Assembly: GCF_028583725.1 (NCBI RefSeq)
Contig: NZ_CP110680.1
Span: 2,170,001-2,234,000 of the forward strand
From: Cellulomonas fimi
GTDB taxonomy: Bacteria > Actinomycetota > Actinomycetes > Actinomycetales > Cellulomonadaceae
Direction: 5' to 3'
Length of the DNA: 64,000 nt
Each line of letters begins with the position of its first letter. Position 1 is the stretch's first letter. Below are positions 51,171 to 59,284 of the stretch, in pieces. A program made the translations under genes and the position numbers. The notes under the pieces were generated by a model. The model searched no databases. It saw nothing but the letters and a program-made list of their open reading frames with translations, and had not been told where the DNA came from.

Positions 51171-53399
51171 GTGCACTCCCCCCTCCGTACCCGCGTGCGC
51201 GCGGCGGTCACGGGCCTGCTGGCCGCGACCGCGCTGACCGCGCCGCTCGCCCTGGTGGCCGCACCCGCGCAGGCCGCGGCCGGCGACGACTGGCTCCACG
51301 TCCAGGGCAACACGATCGTCGACGCGTCCGGGAAGGAGGTCGTGCTCTCCGGCGTGAACTGGTTCGGCTTCAACGCGAGCGAGCGCGTCTTCCACGGGCT
51401 GTGGTCGGGCAACATCACCGAGATCACGAAGCAGATGGCCGACCGCGGCATCAACACGGTCCGCGTGCCGATCTCGACGCAGCTGCTGCTCGAGTGGAAG
51501 GCCGGCACGTTCCTCAAGCCGAACGTCAACACCTACGCGAACCCCGAGCTCGAGGGCAAGAACAGCCTGCAGATCTTCGAGTACTTCCTCACGCTGTGCC
51601 AGAAGTACGGGATCAAGGTGTTCCTCGACGTGCACTCGGCCGAGGCCGACAACTCCGGGCACGTCTACAACATGTGGTGGAAGGGCTCGATCACGACGGA
51701 GGACGTCTACGCCGGGTGGGAGTGGGCGGCGACGCGCTGGAAGAACGACGACACCATCATCGGCGCCGACATCAAGAACGAGCCGCACGGCACCCAGGGC
51801 TCGACCGAGCGCGCGAAGTGGGACGGCACGACCGACAAGGACAACTTCAAGCACTTCGCCGAGACGGCGTCGAAGAAGATCCTCGCGATCAACCCGAACT
51901 GGCTCGTGTTCGTCGAGGGTGTCGAGATCTACCCCAAGGAGGGCGTCTCGTGGACGTCCACCGGGCTCACCGACTACTACGGCACGTGGTGGGGCGGGAA
52001 CCTGCGGGGCGTGCGTGACTTCCCGATCGACCTCGGTGCGCACCAGGACCAGCTCGTGTACTCGCCGCACGACTACGGGCCGCTCGTGTTCGACCAGAAG
52101 TGGTTCCAGAAGGACTTCGACAAGGCGTCGCTGACGGCCGACGTGTGGGGCCCGAACTGGCTGTTCATCCACGACGAGGACATCGCGCCGCTGCTGATCG
52201 GCGAGTGGGGCGGCCGGCTCGGCCAGGACCCGCGGCAGGACAAGTGGATGGCCGCGCTGCGTGACCTCATCGCCGAGCGGAAGCTCAGCCAGACGTTCTG
52301 GGTGCTCAACCCGAACTCGGGTGACACGGGTGGCCTGCTGCTCGACGACTGGAAGACGTGGGACGAGGTCAAGTACTCGACCATGCTCAAGCCGACGCTG
52401 TTCCAGCACGGCGGCAAGTTCGTGGGCCTGGACCACGAGGTGCCGCTCGGCGGCGTGGGGTCGACCACCGGGATCTCGATCTCGCAGGTGGGCGGCGGCA
52501 CGTCCGACACGACGGCGCCCAGCGTCCCGAGCGGCGTGCGGGCGGGTACGCCGACGGCGTCGTCGGTCCCGCTGTCGTGGACGGCGTCGACGGACACCGG
52601 CGGCTCCGGGCTGGCCGGCTACGAGGTGTACCGCGGCTCGACGCTCGTCGGGACGACGACCTCGACGTCGTACACGGTCACCGGGCTGACCGCCGACACC
52701 GCGTACTCGTTCTCGGTGCGCGCCAAGGACGGCGCCGGCAACGTGTCGGCGGCGTCGACCGCGGTCTCGGTGCGCACGGGGGCCGGGACGGGTGACACGA
52801 CCGCGCCGAGCGTGCCGGTGGGCCTCGCGGCAGGCACGGTCACGACGACGTCGATCCCGCTGACGTGGACCGCGTCGACGGACACCGGCGGCTCGGGCGT
52901 CGCGGGCTACGACGTCTACCGCGGGACGACGCTCGTCGGGTCGACGACGACCCCGTCGTACACCGTGTCGGGTCTGACCGCGGGCACGTCCTACTCGTTC
53001 ACCGTCCGGGCGAAGGACGGCGCCGGCAACGTCTCGGCCGCGTCGTCCGCGCTCACGGCGTCGACCGCTCCGGACGTCGCGACGGGCTCGTGCTCGGTCG
53101 CCTACACCCCGAACGGCTGGAGCACGGGCTTCACCGCCGCGGTCAAGGTGACGAACACCGGCACGACCGCGCTCAACGGCTGGACGCTCGCGTTCGACCT
53201 GCCCGCGGGGCAGGCCCTCACGCAGGGCTGGAGCGCCACGTGGGCGCAGAGCGGCGCGAAGGTCACGGCGACCAACGCGGCGTGGAACGGCGTCCTCGCG
53301 CCCGGCGCGAGCGTCGAGATCGGGTTCAGCGGCACGCACACCGGCTCGTACGCCGCACCGACCGCGTTCACGGTCAACGGGGCGAGCTGCACCCGCTGA
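51171..53399 (+). CDS. cenD: Secreted endo-1,4-beta-glucanase, GH5-fnIII x2-CBM2 (CenD/Cel5A)
   Basis: A 742-residue secreted endoglucanase matching C. fimi CenD (747) in module order. Signal peptide about 1-36 (RTRVRAAVTGLLAATALTAP, AQA cleavage). GH5 spans about 37-440: VNWFGFNASE, acid/base Glu in IKNEPHGTQ near residue 203 and nucleophile Glu in LLIGEWGGRLG near 345. Fibronectin III domains begin near 445 and 541 (DTTAPSVP), and CBM2 at about 638 (CSVAYTPNGWSTGFTAAVKV). GTG start with an aggaga site. No LacI-type operator was found in its 148-nt upstream gap, which contains the cbhA terminator. Confidence 0.95.
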   Translation: MHSPLRTRVRAAVTGLLAATALTAPLALVAAPAQAAAGDDWLHVQGNTIVDASGKEVVLSGVNWFGFNASERVFHGLWSGNITEITKQMADRGINTVRVPISTQLLLEWKAGTFLKPNVNTYANPELEGKNSLQIFEYFLTLCQKYGIKVFLDVHSAEADNSGHVYNMWWKGSITTEDVYAGWEWAATRWKNDDTIIGADIKNEPHGTQGSTERAKWDGTTDKDNFKHFAETASKKILAINPNWLVFVEGVEIYPKEGVSWTSTGLTDYYGTWWGGNLRGVRDFPIDLGAHQDQLVYSPHDYGPLVFDQKWFQKDFDKASLTADVWGPNWLFIHDEDIAPLLIGEWGGRLGQDPRQDKWMAALRDLIAERKLSQTFWVLNPNSGDTGGLLLDDWKTWDEVKYSTMLKPTLFQHGGKFVGLDHEVPLGGVGSTTGISISQVGGGTSDTTAPSVPSGVRAGTPTASSVPLSWTASTDTGGSGLAGYEVYRGSTLVGTTTSTSYTVTGLTADTAYSFSVRAKDGAGNVSAASTAVSVRTGAGTGDTTAPSVPVGLAAGTVTTTSIPLTWTASTDTGGSGVAGYDVYRGTTLVGSTTTPSYTVSGLTAGTSYSFTVRAKDGAGNVSAASSALTASTAPDVATGSCSVAYTPNGWSTGFTAAVKVTNTGTTALNGWTLAFDLPAGQALTQGWSATWAQSGAKVTATNAAWNGVLAPGASVEIGFSGTHTGSYAAPTAFTVNGASCTR

Positions 53400-53445
53400 C
53401 CTCTCCGGTGGGTGCGTCGGACGTGGAGGCCGGCGCACCCACCCC

Positions 53446-53486
53446 CGGCGCCGGTGGGACGGGCAGACCCCGTGCCACCGGCGCCG
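53446..53486 (+). terminator. Bidirectional terminator after cenD
   Basis: cggcgccggtgg and ccaccggcgccg pair perfectly (12 bp), with an inner acggg/cccgt pairing extending the stem. It lies between cenD and the convergent aldolase-like gene. Confidence 0.8.
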
Positions 53487-53491
53487 TCGTG

Positions 53492-54550
53492 TCAGACCTG
53501 CGCGTCGAGCAGCCGGCGCAGCTCGGCGAGGAACGCGTCGACGTCGGCCTCGGTCGTGTCGAACGCGCACATGAGCCGCACCTCACCGCTGTCCGGGTGC
53601 CAGTCGTAGAACTTCCACGTGCGCCGCAGCTCCGCGGACACCGCGTGCGGGAGCGTCACGAACACGCCGTTGGCCTGCGTCGGCAGCATCACGTGCACGC
53701 GGTCGCCGAGCGCGTCGAGCCCGGCGCGCAGGCGGGCCGCCATCGCGTTCGCGTGCTGCGCGGACCGCAGCCACAGGTCGCCCTCGAACATCGCGACGAG
53801 CTGCGCCGACACGAACCGCATCTTCGAGGCGAGCTGCATGTTCATCTTGCGCAGGTACGGCAGCCCGTCCGCGGCGGCCTCGTCGAGGACGACGACGGCC
53901 TCCCCGAACAGCAGGCCGTTCTTGGTGCCGCCGAGCGACACCACGTCGACGCCGACGTCGGTCGTGAACGCGCGCAGCGGCAGGCCGAGCGCCGCGGCCG
54001 CGTTCGCGATCCGCGCCCCGTCGACGTGCAGCCGCAGGCCGAGCCCGTGCGCCTGGTCGGCCAGCGCGCGGATCTCGTCGGGCGTGTAGAGCGTGCCGAG
54101 CTCGGTGCTCTGCGTGATCGACACGACGCCGGGCTGCGCGCGGTGCTCGTCGCCGAAGCCCCACGCCTGCCGCGCCACCAGGTCGGGCGTGAGCTTGCCG
54201 TCGGGCGTCGGGACGGTGAGGAGCTTGAGGCCGCCGACGCGCTCCGGCGCGCCGTTCTCGTCCGTCTGGATGTGCGCGGACTCGGCGCACACGACCGCAC
54301 CCCAGCGCGGGAGGAGCGCCTGCAGCGAGAGCACGTTCGCGCCGGTCCCGTTGAACACCGGGTACGTCGTCGCGCCGTCGCCGAAGTGCGCGGCCACGAC
54401 CTCCTGGAGCCGTGCCGTGTACGCGTCCGCGCCGTACGCGGTCTGGTGGCCGCCGTTCGCGTCGACGAGCGCGGCGAGGACCTCGGGGTGCGCGCCCGCG
54501 TAGTTGTCGGACGCGAAGTCGCGGTGGTCGGCGTCGTGGAGTCGTGTCAC
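53492..54550 (-). CDS. ltaE: Threonine aldolase-like PLP enzyme (beta-eliminating lyase family)
   Basis: A 352-residue fold-type I PLP enzyme. It shows FASDNYAGAHPEVLAAL, YGADAYTARLQEVVAAHFG, PVFNGTGANVLSL, ITQSTELGTLYTPDEI, LHVDGARIANAAAALG (PLP-binding Asp) and the Schiff-base Lys in DVVSLGGTKNGLLFGEAVV near residue 203. Low-specificity threonine aldolases cleave threonine to glycine and acetaldehyde; some relatives act on other beta-hydroxy amino acids. GTG start after a gggggag site; length is normal. Confidence 0.88.
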   Translation of the reverse strand: MTRLHDADHRDFASDNYAGAHPEVLAALVDANGGHQTAYGADAYTARLQEVVAAHFGDGATTYPVFNGTGANVLSLQALLPRWGAVVCAESAHIQTDENGAPERVGGLKLLTVPTPDGKLTPDLVARQAWGFGDEHRAQPGVVSITQSTELGTLYTPDEIRALADQAHGLGLRLHVDGARIANAAAALGLPLRAFTTDVGVDVVSLGGTKNGLLFGEAVVVLDEAAADGLPYLRKMNMQLASKMRFVSAQLVAMFEGDLWLRSAQHANAMAARLRAGLDALGDRVHVMLPTQANGVFVTLPHAVSAELRRTWKFYDWHPDSGEVRLMCAFDTTEADVDAFLAELRRLLDAQV

Positions 54551-54651
54551 TCCCCCAGTCTCCCCTGCGCCGACAGATGCCCTGGACACCTGCCCTGCGC
54601 TCCACCCGCGCCTGCGGCATGATCCGTGCGACACGACGAGAAGGAGGCATC

Positions 54652-55137
54652 GTGCCCCCGCAGGACCAGCTGCACGACGAGGATCGCAACGAGACGTTCA
54701 CGGAGCGGATGGACCGGAACTGGAACGAGCTCCTGCAGGAGCTGCGCGTGACCCAGACCGGCACGCAGATCCTCACGGGCTTCCTGTTCACGATCCCGTT
54801 CCAGCAGCGGTTCGGGGACCTCGACGCCTACCAGAAGGACCTGTACCTCGTCCTCGTCGTGCTCGCGGTGCTCGCGACGGCGCTCATCGTGGCGCCCGTG
54901 AGCCTGCACCGGGTGCTGTTCCGCAAGCGGCTCAAGCCCGAGCTCGTCGCGGCCGCGAACATCTTCGCGCGGCTCGGGCTCGTCGTCCTCGGCCTCGTGC
55001 TCGCCGGCGCAGCCATGCTGCTGTTCGACGTCGTGCTCGGGCGTCAGGCGGGGTGGGTCGTCGGTGGCGTCTCGCTCGCCGTGCTCGCCGCGGCGTGGTG
55101 GCTGGTGCCGCACCTCATCCGGCGCGCCGCGGACTGA
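54652..55137 (+). CDS. DUF6328-type membrane protein
   Basis: A 161-residue protein with four predicted membrane helices after a hydrophilic N-terminus (DRNETFTERMDRNWNELLQELRVTQTGTQILTGFLFTIPFQQRF, over about 10-55), the conserved start of the DUF6328 family common in actinobacteria. Function unknown. GTG start preceded by aaggagg. It is convergent with zur, with 16 nt between stops. Confidence 0.8.
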   Translation: MPPQDQLHDEDRNETFTERMDRNWNELLQELRVTQTGTQILTGFLFTIPFQQRFGDLDAYQKDLYLVLVVLAVLATALIVAPVSLHRVLFRKRLKPELVAAANIFARLGLVVLGLVLAGAAMLLFDVVLGRQAGWVVGGVSLAVLAAAWWLVPHLIRRAAD

Positions 55138-55153
55138 GTCCCGCGCGCGACGG

Positions 55154-55555
55154 TCACGTCGCGGCGGCCGCGCGGCACGTCGCGCACGTGCCGACGAGCT
55201 CGATGGTGTGGTCCACGTCCGCGAACCCGTGCGCGGCGGCGACCTGGGCCGCCCACGCCTCGGCCTGCGCGGCGTCGATCTCGACCGTGCGCCCGCACGA
55301 CCGGCACACGAGGTGGTGGTGGTGCGTGCGCTGCTCGCAGCGCCGGTACACCGACTCGCCGTCCTCGGTGCGCAGCACGTCGACCTCGCCCGTCTCCGTC
55401 AGGCTCTGCACCGCGCGGTAGACGGTCGCGAGCCCGACGGACGAGCCGCGCGAGCGCAGCAGCTCGTGCAGCTGCTGGGCGCTGCGGAACTCGTCCAGGC
55501 CCTCGAGCAGGTCGAGGATCTCGGCGCGCTGCCGCGTCTGCCGTACCACCGCCAT
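55154..55555 (-). CDS. zur: Fur-family zinc uptake regulator (Zur)
   Basis: A 133-residue Fur-family repressor: winged helix (RQTRQRAEILDLLEGLDEFRSAQQLHELL, SVGLATVYRAVQSL), metal-site histidines in RTHHHHLVCRSCGRTVEID, and two CxxC pairs (CRSC and CATC) for structural zinc. The pattern matches actinobacterial Zur/FurB rather than FurA. Zur represses zinc import genes when zinc is sufficient. No znu genes are in the window. The ATG at 55555 has an aaggag site; an ATG 18 nt upstream is possible. Confidence 0.88.
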   Translation of the reverse strand: MAVVRQTRQRAEILDLLEGLDEFRSAQQLHELLRSRGSSVGLATVYRAVQSLTETGEVDVLRTEDGESVYRRCEQRTHHHHLVCRSCGRTVEIDAAQAEAWAAQVAAAHGFADVDHTIELVGTCATCRAAAAT

Positions 55556-55609
55556 CACGTGCCGCTCCTTCATGAGACTCGTTCGCATGATAGTCGACGC
55601 GTACGCGAC

Positions 55610-55645
55610 AGGGCCGGGCCCGACCCGACGGTCGGACCCGGCCCT
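55610..55645 (-). terminator. Terminator of the HU gene
   Basis: Two 16-nt arms (agggccgggcccgacc and ggtcggacccggccct) pair with a single mismatch around a CGAC loop, 11 nt after the HU stop. Confidence 0.85.
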
Positions 55646-55655
55646 GAGTCGGGTG

Positions 55656-55937
55656 TCAGCCCTGGACGGCGCGCTTGAGGGCGCTGCCCGCCGTGAGCTT
55701 CACGCGGTAGCCCGCGGGGATCTCGAGCTTCTCGCCCGTCTGCGGGTTGATGCCCGTGCGGGCCGAGCGCTCGGCGCGCGCGACGGCGAGGAAGCCGGGG
55801 ATCGTCACGGACTCCCCAGCGGCGAGCTGCTCCACGAGGACCTCCTGGAAGGCCTTGAGGACCTTGTCGGCCTCGGCGTTGGCGGTGCCCGCCTTCGCGG
55901 CCACGGCCTGGACGAGCTCGGTGCGGTTGACGCTCAC
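55656..55937 (-). CDS. hup: HU-family DNA-binding protein
   Basis: A 93-residue nucleoid protein of the HU/IHF fold: NRTELVQAVAAKAGTANAEADKVLKAFQEVLVEQLAAGESVTIPGF as the dimer core over residues 3-48, then the DNA-binding arm (ERSARTGINPQTGEKLEIPAG) and a short C-terminus. It lacks the long basic tail of mycobacterial HupB, so it is the short type. GTG start after aaggag. It carries its own terminator. Confidence 0.95.
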   Translation of the reverse strand: MSVNRTELVQAVAAKAGTANAEADKVLKAFQEVLVEQLAAGESVTIPGFLAVARAERSARTGINPQTGEKLEIPAGYRVKLTAGSALKRAVQG

Positions 55938-56081
55938 GAGATGTGTGCTCCTTGTTGACTCGGTTCGTGCGGACCCTGGACGGGCCTGGACCCGTCGGGC
56001 GCGCGGCGACACCGCGTGACCGGGGGCTGCGCAGACCCTAACGCGTCCACCCGACCGTTCCCGCACGACCGAGCGGGCGTG

Positions 56082-57116
56082 TCAGCGGTGCGACCGCTCA
56101 CGCAGGCGCTCGACGGGCCACGTCGTGATCACGCGCTCCGGGTCGATCGCGTGCTGCGCCGCCCGCTCGCAACCGGCCGTCAGCCAGTCGAGCTGGCCCG
56201 GCGCGTGCGCGTCCGTGTCGATGCTGAACAGGCAGCCGACCTCGACCGCGACCGCCAGCAGGTCGTGCGGCGGGTCGAGCCGGTCCGGCCGGCAGTTGAT
56301 CTCGACCGCCACGCCGTGCGCCGCGCACTCCTCGAACACCCGGCGCGCGTCGAACTCGCTCTGCGGCCGCTGCCGGCCCGTCAGGCGGCGTCCCGTGCAG
56401 TGGCCGAGCACGTCCGTGCGCGGGTCGCGCACCGCCGCGACCATCCGCTCCGTCATGGCCCGCGAGTCCATCCGCAGCTTCGAGTGCACCGACGCGACCA
56501 CCACGTCGAGCTCGTCGAGCAGGTCCGGGTCCTGGTCCAGCGCGCCGTCGTCGAGGATGTCGCACTCGATGCCCGTCAGCACCGTGAACGGGGCGACCGC
56601 ACGGTTGAGCGCCGCGACCTGCTGCAGCTGCGCGCGCAGGCGCGGCGCCGACAGGCCGTTCGCGACCGTCAGCCGCGGCGAGTGGTCCGTGATCGCGAGG
56701 TACTCGTGCCCCAGGTCGAGCGCCGCCAGCACCATCTCCTGGATCGGCGTCTTCCCGTCGCTCGCCTCGCTGTGCGCGTGCAGGTCGCCGCGCAGCCGCG
56801 CCCGCAGCGCCGCGACCGCCGGGTCGGGCGGGTCCGCCGCGGCCGCCTCGGCCTCCAACCGGTCCAGGTACTCGACGGGCTTCCCCCGCACCACGAGCGA
56901 CACGACCTCCGCCGTGCGCGCCCCGACCGACGGCAGGTCCGTCAGCGCGCCCGCCTTCGCGAGCGCCACCACCCGGTCCGCGGGGGTCCGCTCCACCGAC
57001 GTCGCCGCCGCCCGGAACGCCTCGCTCCGGTACCCGCTCGCCTGCGCCCGCTCCAGCAGGAACGCGATCCGGCGCAGCGCCGCGACCGCGTCGTCCCGCA
57101 GTCCCGCAGCCGTCAC
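56082..57116 (-). CDS. PHP-domain protein, PolX C-terminal half-like, in a DNA-repair cluster
   Basis: A 344-residue protein. The N-terminus is a helix-hairpin-helix region (AVAALRRIAFLLERAQASGYRSEAFRAAA, ALTDLPSVGARTAEVV). The C-terminus is a PHP phosphoesterase with its metal motifs: GDLHAHSEASDG near residue 109, YLAITDHSPRL, LTGIECDIL, VVASVHSKL, LGHCTGRRLTGR, VEINCRPDRLDPP and SIDTDAHAP. This is bacterial PolX without the nucleotidyltransferase domain. PHP domains of PolX are 3'-5' nucleases. Its GTG overlaps the ku stop, suggesting a joint role in end-joining repair. Confidence 0.85.
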   Translation of the reverse strand: MTAAGLRDDAVAALRRIAFLLERAQASGYRSEAFRAAATSVERTPADRVVALAKAGALTDLPSVGARTAEVVSLVVRGKPVEYLDRLEAEAAAADPPDPAVAALRARLRGDLHAHSEASDGKTPIQEMVLAALDLGHEYLAITDHSPRLTVANGLSAPRLRAQLQQVAALNRAVAPFTVLTGIECDILDDGALDQDPDLLDELDVVVASVHSKLRMDSRAMTERMVAAVRDPRTDVLGHCTGRRLTGRQRPQSEFDARRVFEECAAHGVAVEINCRPDRLDPPHDLLAVAVEVGCLFSIDTDAHAPGQLDWLTAGCERAAQHAIDPERVITTWPVERLRERSHR

Positions 57117-58255
57117 GACGCCTTGCGGCGCGTCCGACGCGGCGTCGGCTCGTCGCCCTCGGCGTCCGACGACGCGCGCTTCGCCGCAGGCTTCGCCTTC
57201 GTGCCGCTCGACGTCTTCGCACCGCTCGCCTTCGAGCCGCCGGACGCCTTCGCGCTGCCGGACGCCTTCGCGCCGCCGGACGCCTTCGCGCTGCTCGACG
57301 CCGACGACTTCGTGCCCGAGGACCGCGACGAGCTCGACCGCGAGCCGCTCGACCGCGTGGCCCCGCCGCCCGACGCGTCGTCGTCACCCTCGTCGACGTC
57401 ATCCGTCCCCGTGCGCGCCCGCGACCGCGGCTTCTCCTGCGCCGCCGGCTCCTCGGCACCGCCACGCGTGCCGCGCGCCTTCTCCACGCTGCGCTGCAGC
57501 GCCGCCAGCAGGTCGACGACCTCGCCGCCGCCGCTCTCCCCCTCCTCGCCCGCCGGGGCGGGGACCGCACGCGTGTCGCCCGTCTGGATCTTCGTCTCGA
57601 TCAACGTCTCGAGCGCCGCCGAGTACCGGTCCTCGTACTGCGACGGGTCGAAGTCCGCCGCGAGCGAGTCCACCAGCGACGCCGCCATCGCCAGCTCCTG
57701 CGGCTTGACCGCCACGTCCGCGTCGAGGATCGGGAAGTCCGCCGCCCGCACCTCGTCGGGCCACAGCAGGATCTGCATGCAGATCACGTTGTCCCGCACC
57801 CGCAGCACCGCCATCGACTCGCGCTGCCGGATCGCGACCTTCACGACCGCCATCCGGTCCGCCTGCTCGAGCGCACCGCGCAGCAGCGCGTACGGCTTCG
57901 CCGCCGTCTTCTCCGGCTCCAGGTAGTACGTCTTGCCCAGCAGGATCGGGTCCACCTGCTCGGCCGGGACGAACTCCATGACCTCGATCTCGCGCTCCGT
58001 CGACAACGGCAACCGCGAGAAGTCCTCGTCCGTCAGCACCACGAGCTCGCCGTCGTCCGTCTCGAACCCCTTGGCGATCTCCCGGTACTCGACCTCCTCG
58101 CCGTCGATGCTGCACACCTTGCGGTAGCGGATCCGCCCGCCGTCGGCCTTGTGCACCTGGTGCAGCGTCACCTCGTGCTCACCCGTGGCCGCGTACAGCC
58201 GCACGGGCACGTTGACCAGCCCGAAGGCGACCGCACCCTTCCAGATCGCTCGCAT
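57113..58255 (-). CDS. ku: Non-homologous end-joining protein Ku
   Basis: A 380-residue Ku homodimer subunit that binds DNA ends and recruits LigD. It starts MRAIWKGAVAFGLVNVPVRLY and carries YRKVCSIDGEEVEYREIAKGFE, PLSTEREIEVMEFVPAEQVDPI, GKTYYLEPEKTAAKPYALL and the C-terminal part of the core (FDPSQYEDRYSAALETLI near 210). From about 270 on there is a long Lys/Ser/Ala/Gly-rich tail with a repeated KASG unit, ending RRTRRKAS; such basic tails bind DNA in other actinobacteria. It is divergent from the ligase gene and upstream of the PHP gene. Confidence 0.95.
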   Translation of the reverse strand: MRAIWKGAVAFGLVNVPVRLYAATGEHEVTLHQVHKADGGRIRYRKVCSIDGEEVEYREIAKGFETDDGELVVLTDEDFSRLPLSTEREIEVMEFVPAEQVDPILLGKTYYLEPEKTAAKPYALLRGALEQADRMAVVKVAIRQRESMAVLRVRDNVICMQILLWPDEVRAADFPILDADVAVKPQELAMAASLVDSLAADFDPSQYEDRYSAALETLIETKIQTGDTRAVPAPAGEEGESGGGEVVDLLAALQRSVEKARGTRGGAEEPAAQEKPRSRARTGTDDVDEGDDDASGGGATRSSGSRSSSSRSSGTKSSASSSAKASGGAKASGSAKASGGSKASGAKTSSGTKAKPAAKRASSDAEGDEPTPRRTRRKAS

Positions 58256-58336
58256 CGTCGACCACCTCCGTCGGTTCGGCGGCACCGCCTGCCGGGCACG
58301 CCCCGGCGAGCCCGCGACGGACGCGGACCACCTGGG

Positions 58337-58342
58337 CAGGAT
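58337..58342 (+). promoter_or_regulatory. -10-like element (CAGGAT) of the ligase gene
   Basis: CAGGAT ends 6 nt before the GTG at 58349 in the 93-nt divergent space shared with ku. It is a weaker match (C for T), with no ribosome site. Confidence 0.35.
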
Positions 58343-58348
58343 GGACCC

Positions 58349-59284
58349 GTGGAGCCCATGCTCGCCACCCCAGCAGCCCGGACGGGCGCACTGCCGCGCG
58401 GACCGCAGTGGGCCTTCGAGGTGAAGTGGGACGGCGTCCGGGCGCTCGCGGACACCAGGACCGGTGACCTGCGGATGTGGAGCCGCGGCGGCCGCGAGGT
58501 CACGCCCGCGTACCCCGAGCTCGCGGGTCTGGCCGCGCTGCCCGACACCGTGCTGGACGGCGAGGTGGTCCTGCTGGCCGACGGCCGGCCGTCGTTCGCG
58601 GCGCTCGCGGAGCGCATGCACGTGCGCGACGCCCGCCGCGCCGCCGCCCTCGCACGGTCCCGCCCCGTCACGTTCCTCGTGTTCGACGTGCTGCGCCTCG
58701 GTGGCACCGACGTCACGGCGCGCACGTACGACGAGCGCCGTGCGCTGCTCGACGGTCTGCCGCTGCCCGACCGGGTCCAGCTGTCGCCGGTCTACCCGGA
58801 CGGCGACGAGCTGTGGGCCGTCACCGCCGAGCACGGGCTCGAGGGCGTCGTCGCCAAGCGGCGGTCCTCGGTGTACCGCGCAGGCGTCCGCTCGGCCGAC
58901 TGGGTGAAGTCCGCGCACCAGCACCACCGCACGGCGCTCGTCGCGGGCTGGCGGGAGGAGACGTCGGGCAACGGGCGGCTGGGCGCGGTGCTGCTCGGCG
59001 CGCACGACGCGGACGGCCGGCTGCGCTACCTGGGCCGCGCGGGCAGCGGGCTGACGGGCGCGCTCGCGACGGCGCTCCAGCGCTCGGTCGCCGCGCAGCC
59101 GCTCGACGCGTGCCCCTTCGACGACGAGGTGCCACCGCTCGACGCGCGCGGCACGCGCTGGTGCGCGCCGGTCGTCGTGGTCGACGCGCGCTACCTCAAC
59201 CGCACCCCGACCGGGCGGCTGCGTCAGCCCGTCGTCCGGGGCGTGCGGACGGACACCGACCCCGACCCCTGGGAGCAGCAGTGA
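58349..59284 (+). CDS. ligD: ATP-dependent DNA ligase, LigD ligase-domain type
   Basis: A 311-residue stand-alone ligase. The adenylation Lys is in FEVKWDGVRAL near residue 29, followed by DTVLDGEVVLL (motif III), VFDVLRLGG, EGVVAKRRSSVYRAGVRSADWVKSA (motifs IV-V) and an OB-fold C-terminus (LRYLGRAGSGLT, CAPVVVVDARYLNRTPTGRLRQPV). In mycobacteria this domain is part of the single LigD protein; here it is separate from the polymerase and no 3'-phosphoesterase domain is present. GTG start; the stop overlaps the polymerase gene. Confidence 0.92.
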   Translation: MEPMLATPAARTGALPRGPQWAFEVKWDGVRALADTRTGDLRMWSRGGREVTPAYPELAGLAALPDTVLDGEVVLLADGRPSFAALAERMHVRDARRAAALARSRPVTFLVFDVLRLGGTDVTARTYDERRALLDGLPLPDRVQLSPVYPDGDELWAVTAEHGLEGVVAKRRSSVYRAGVRSADWVKSAHQHHRTALVAGWREETSGNGRLGAVLLGAHDADGRLRYLGRAGSGLTGALATALQRSVAAQPLDACPFDDEVPPLDARGTRWCAPVVVVDARYLNRTPTGRLRQPVVRGVRTDTDPDPWEQQ

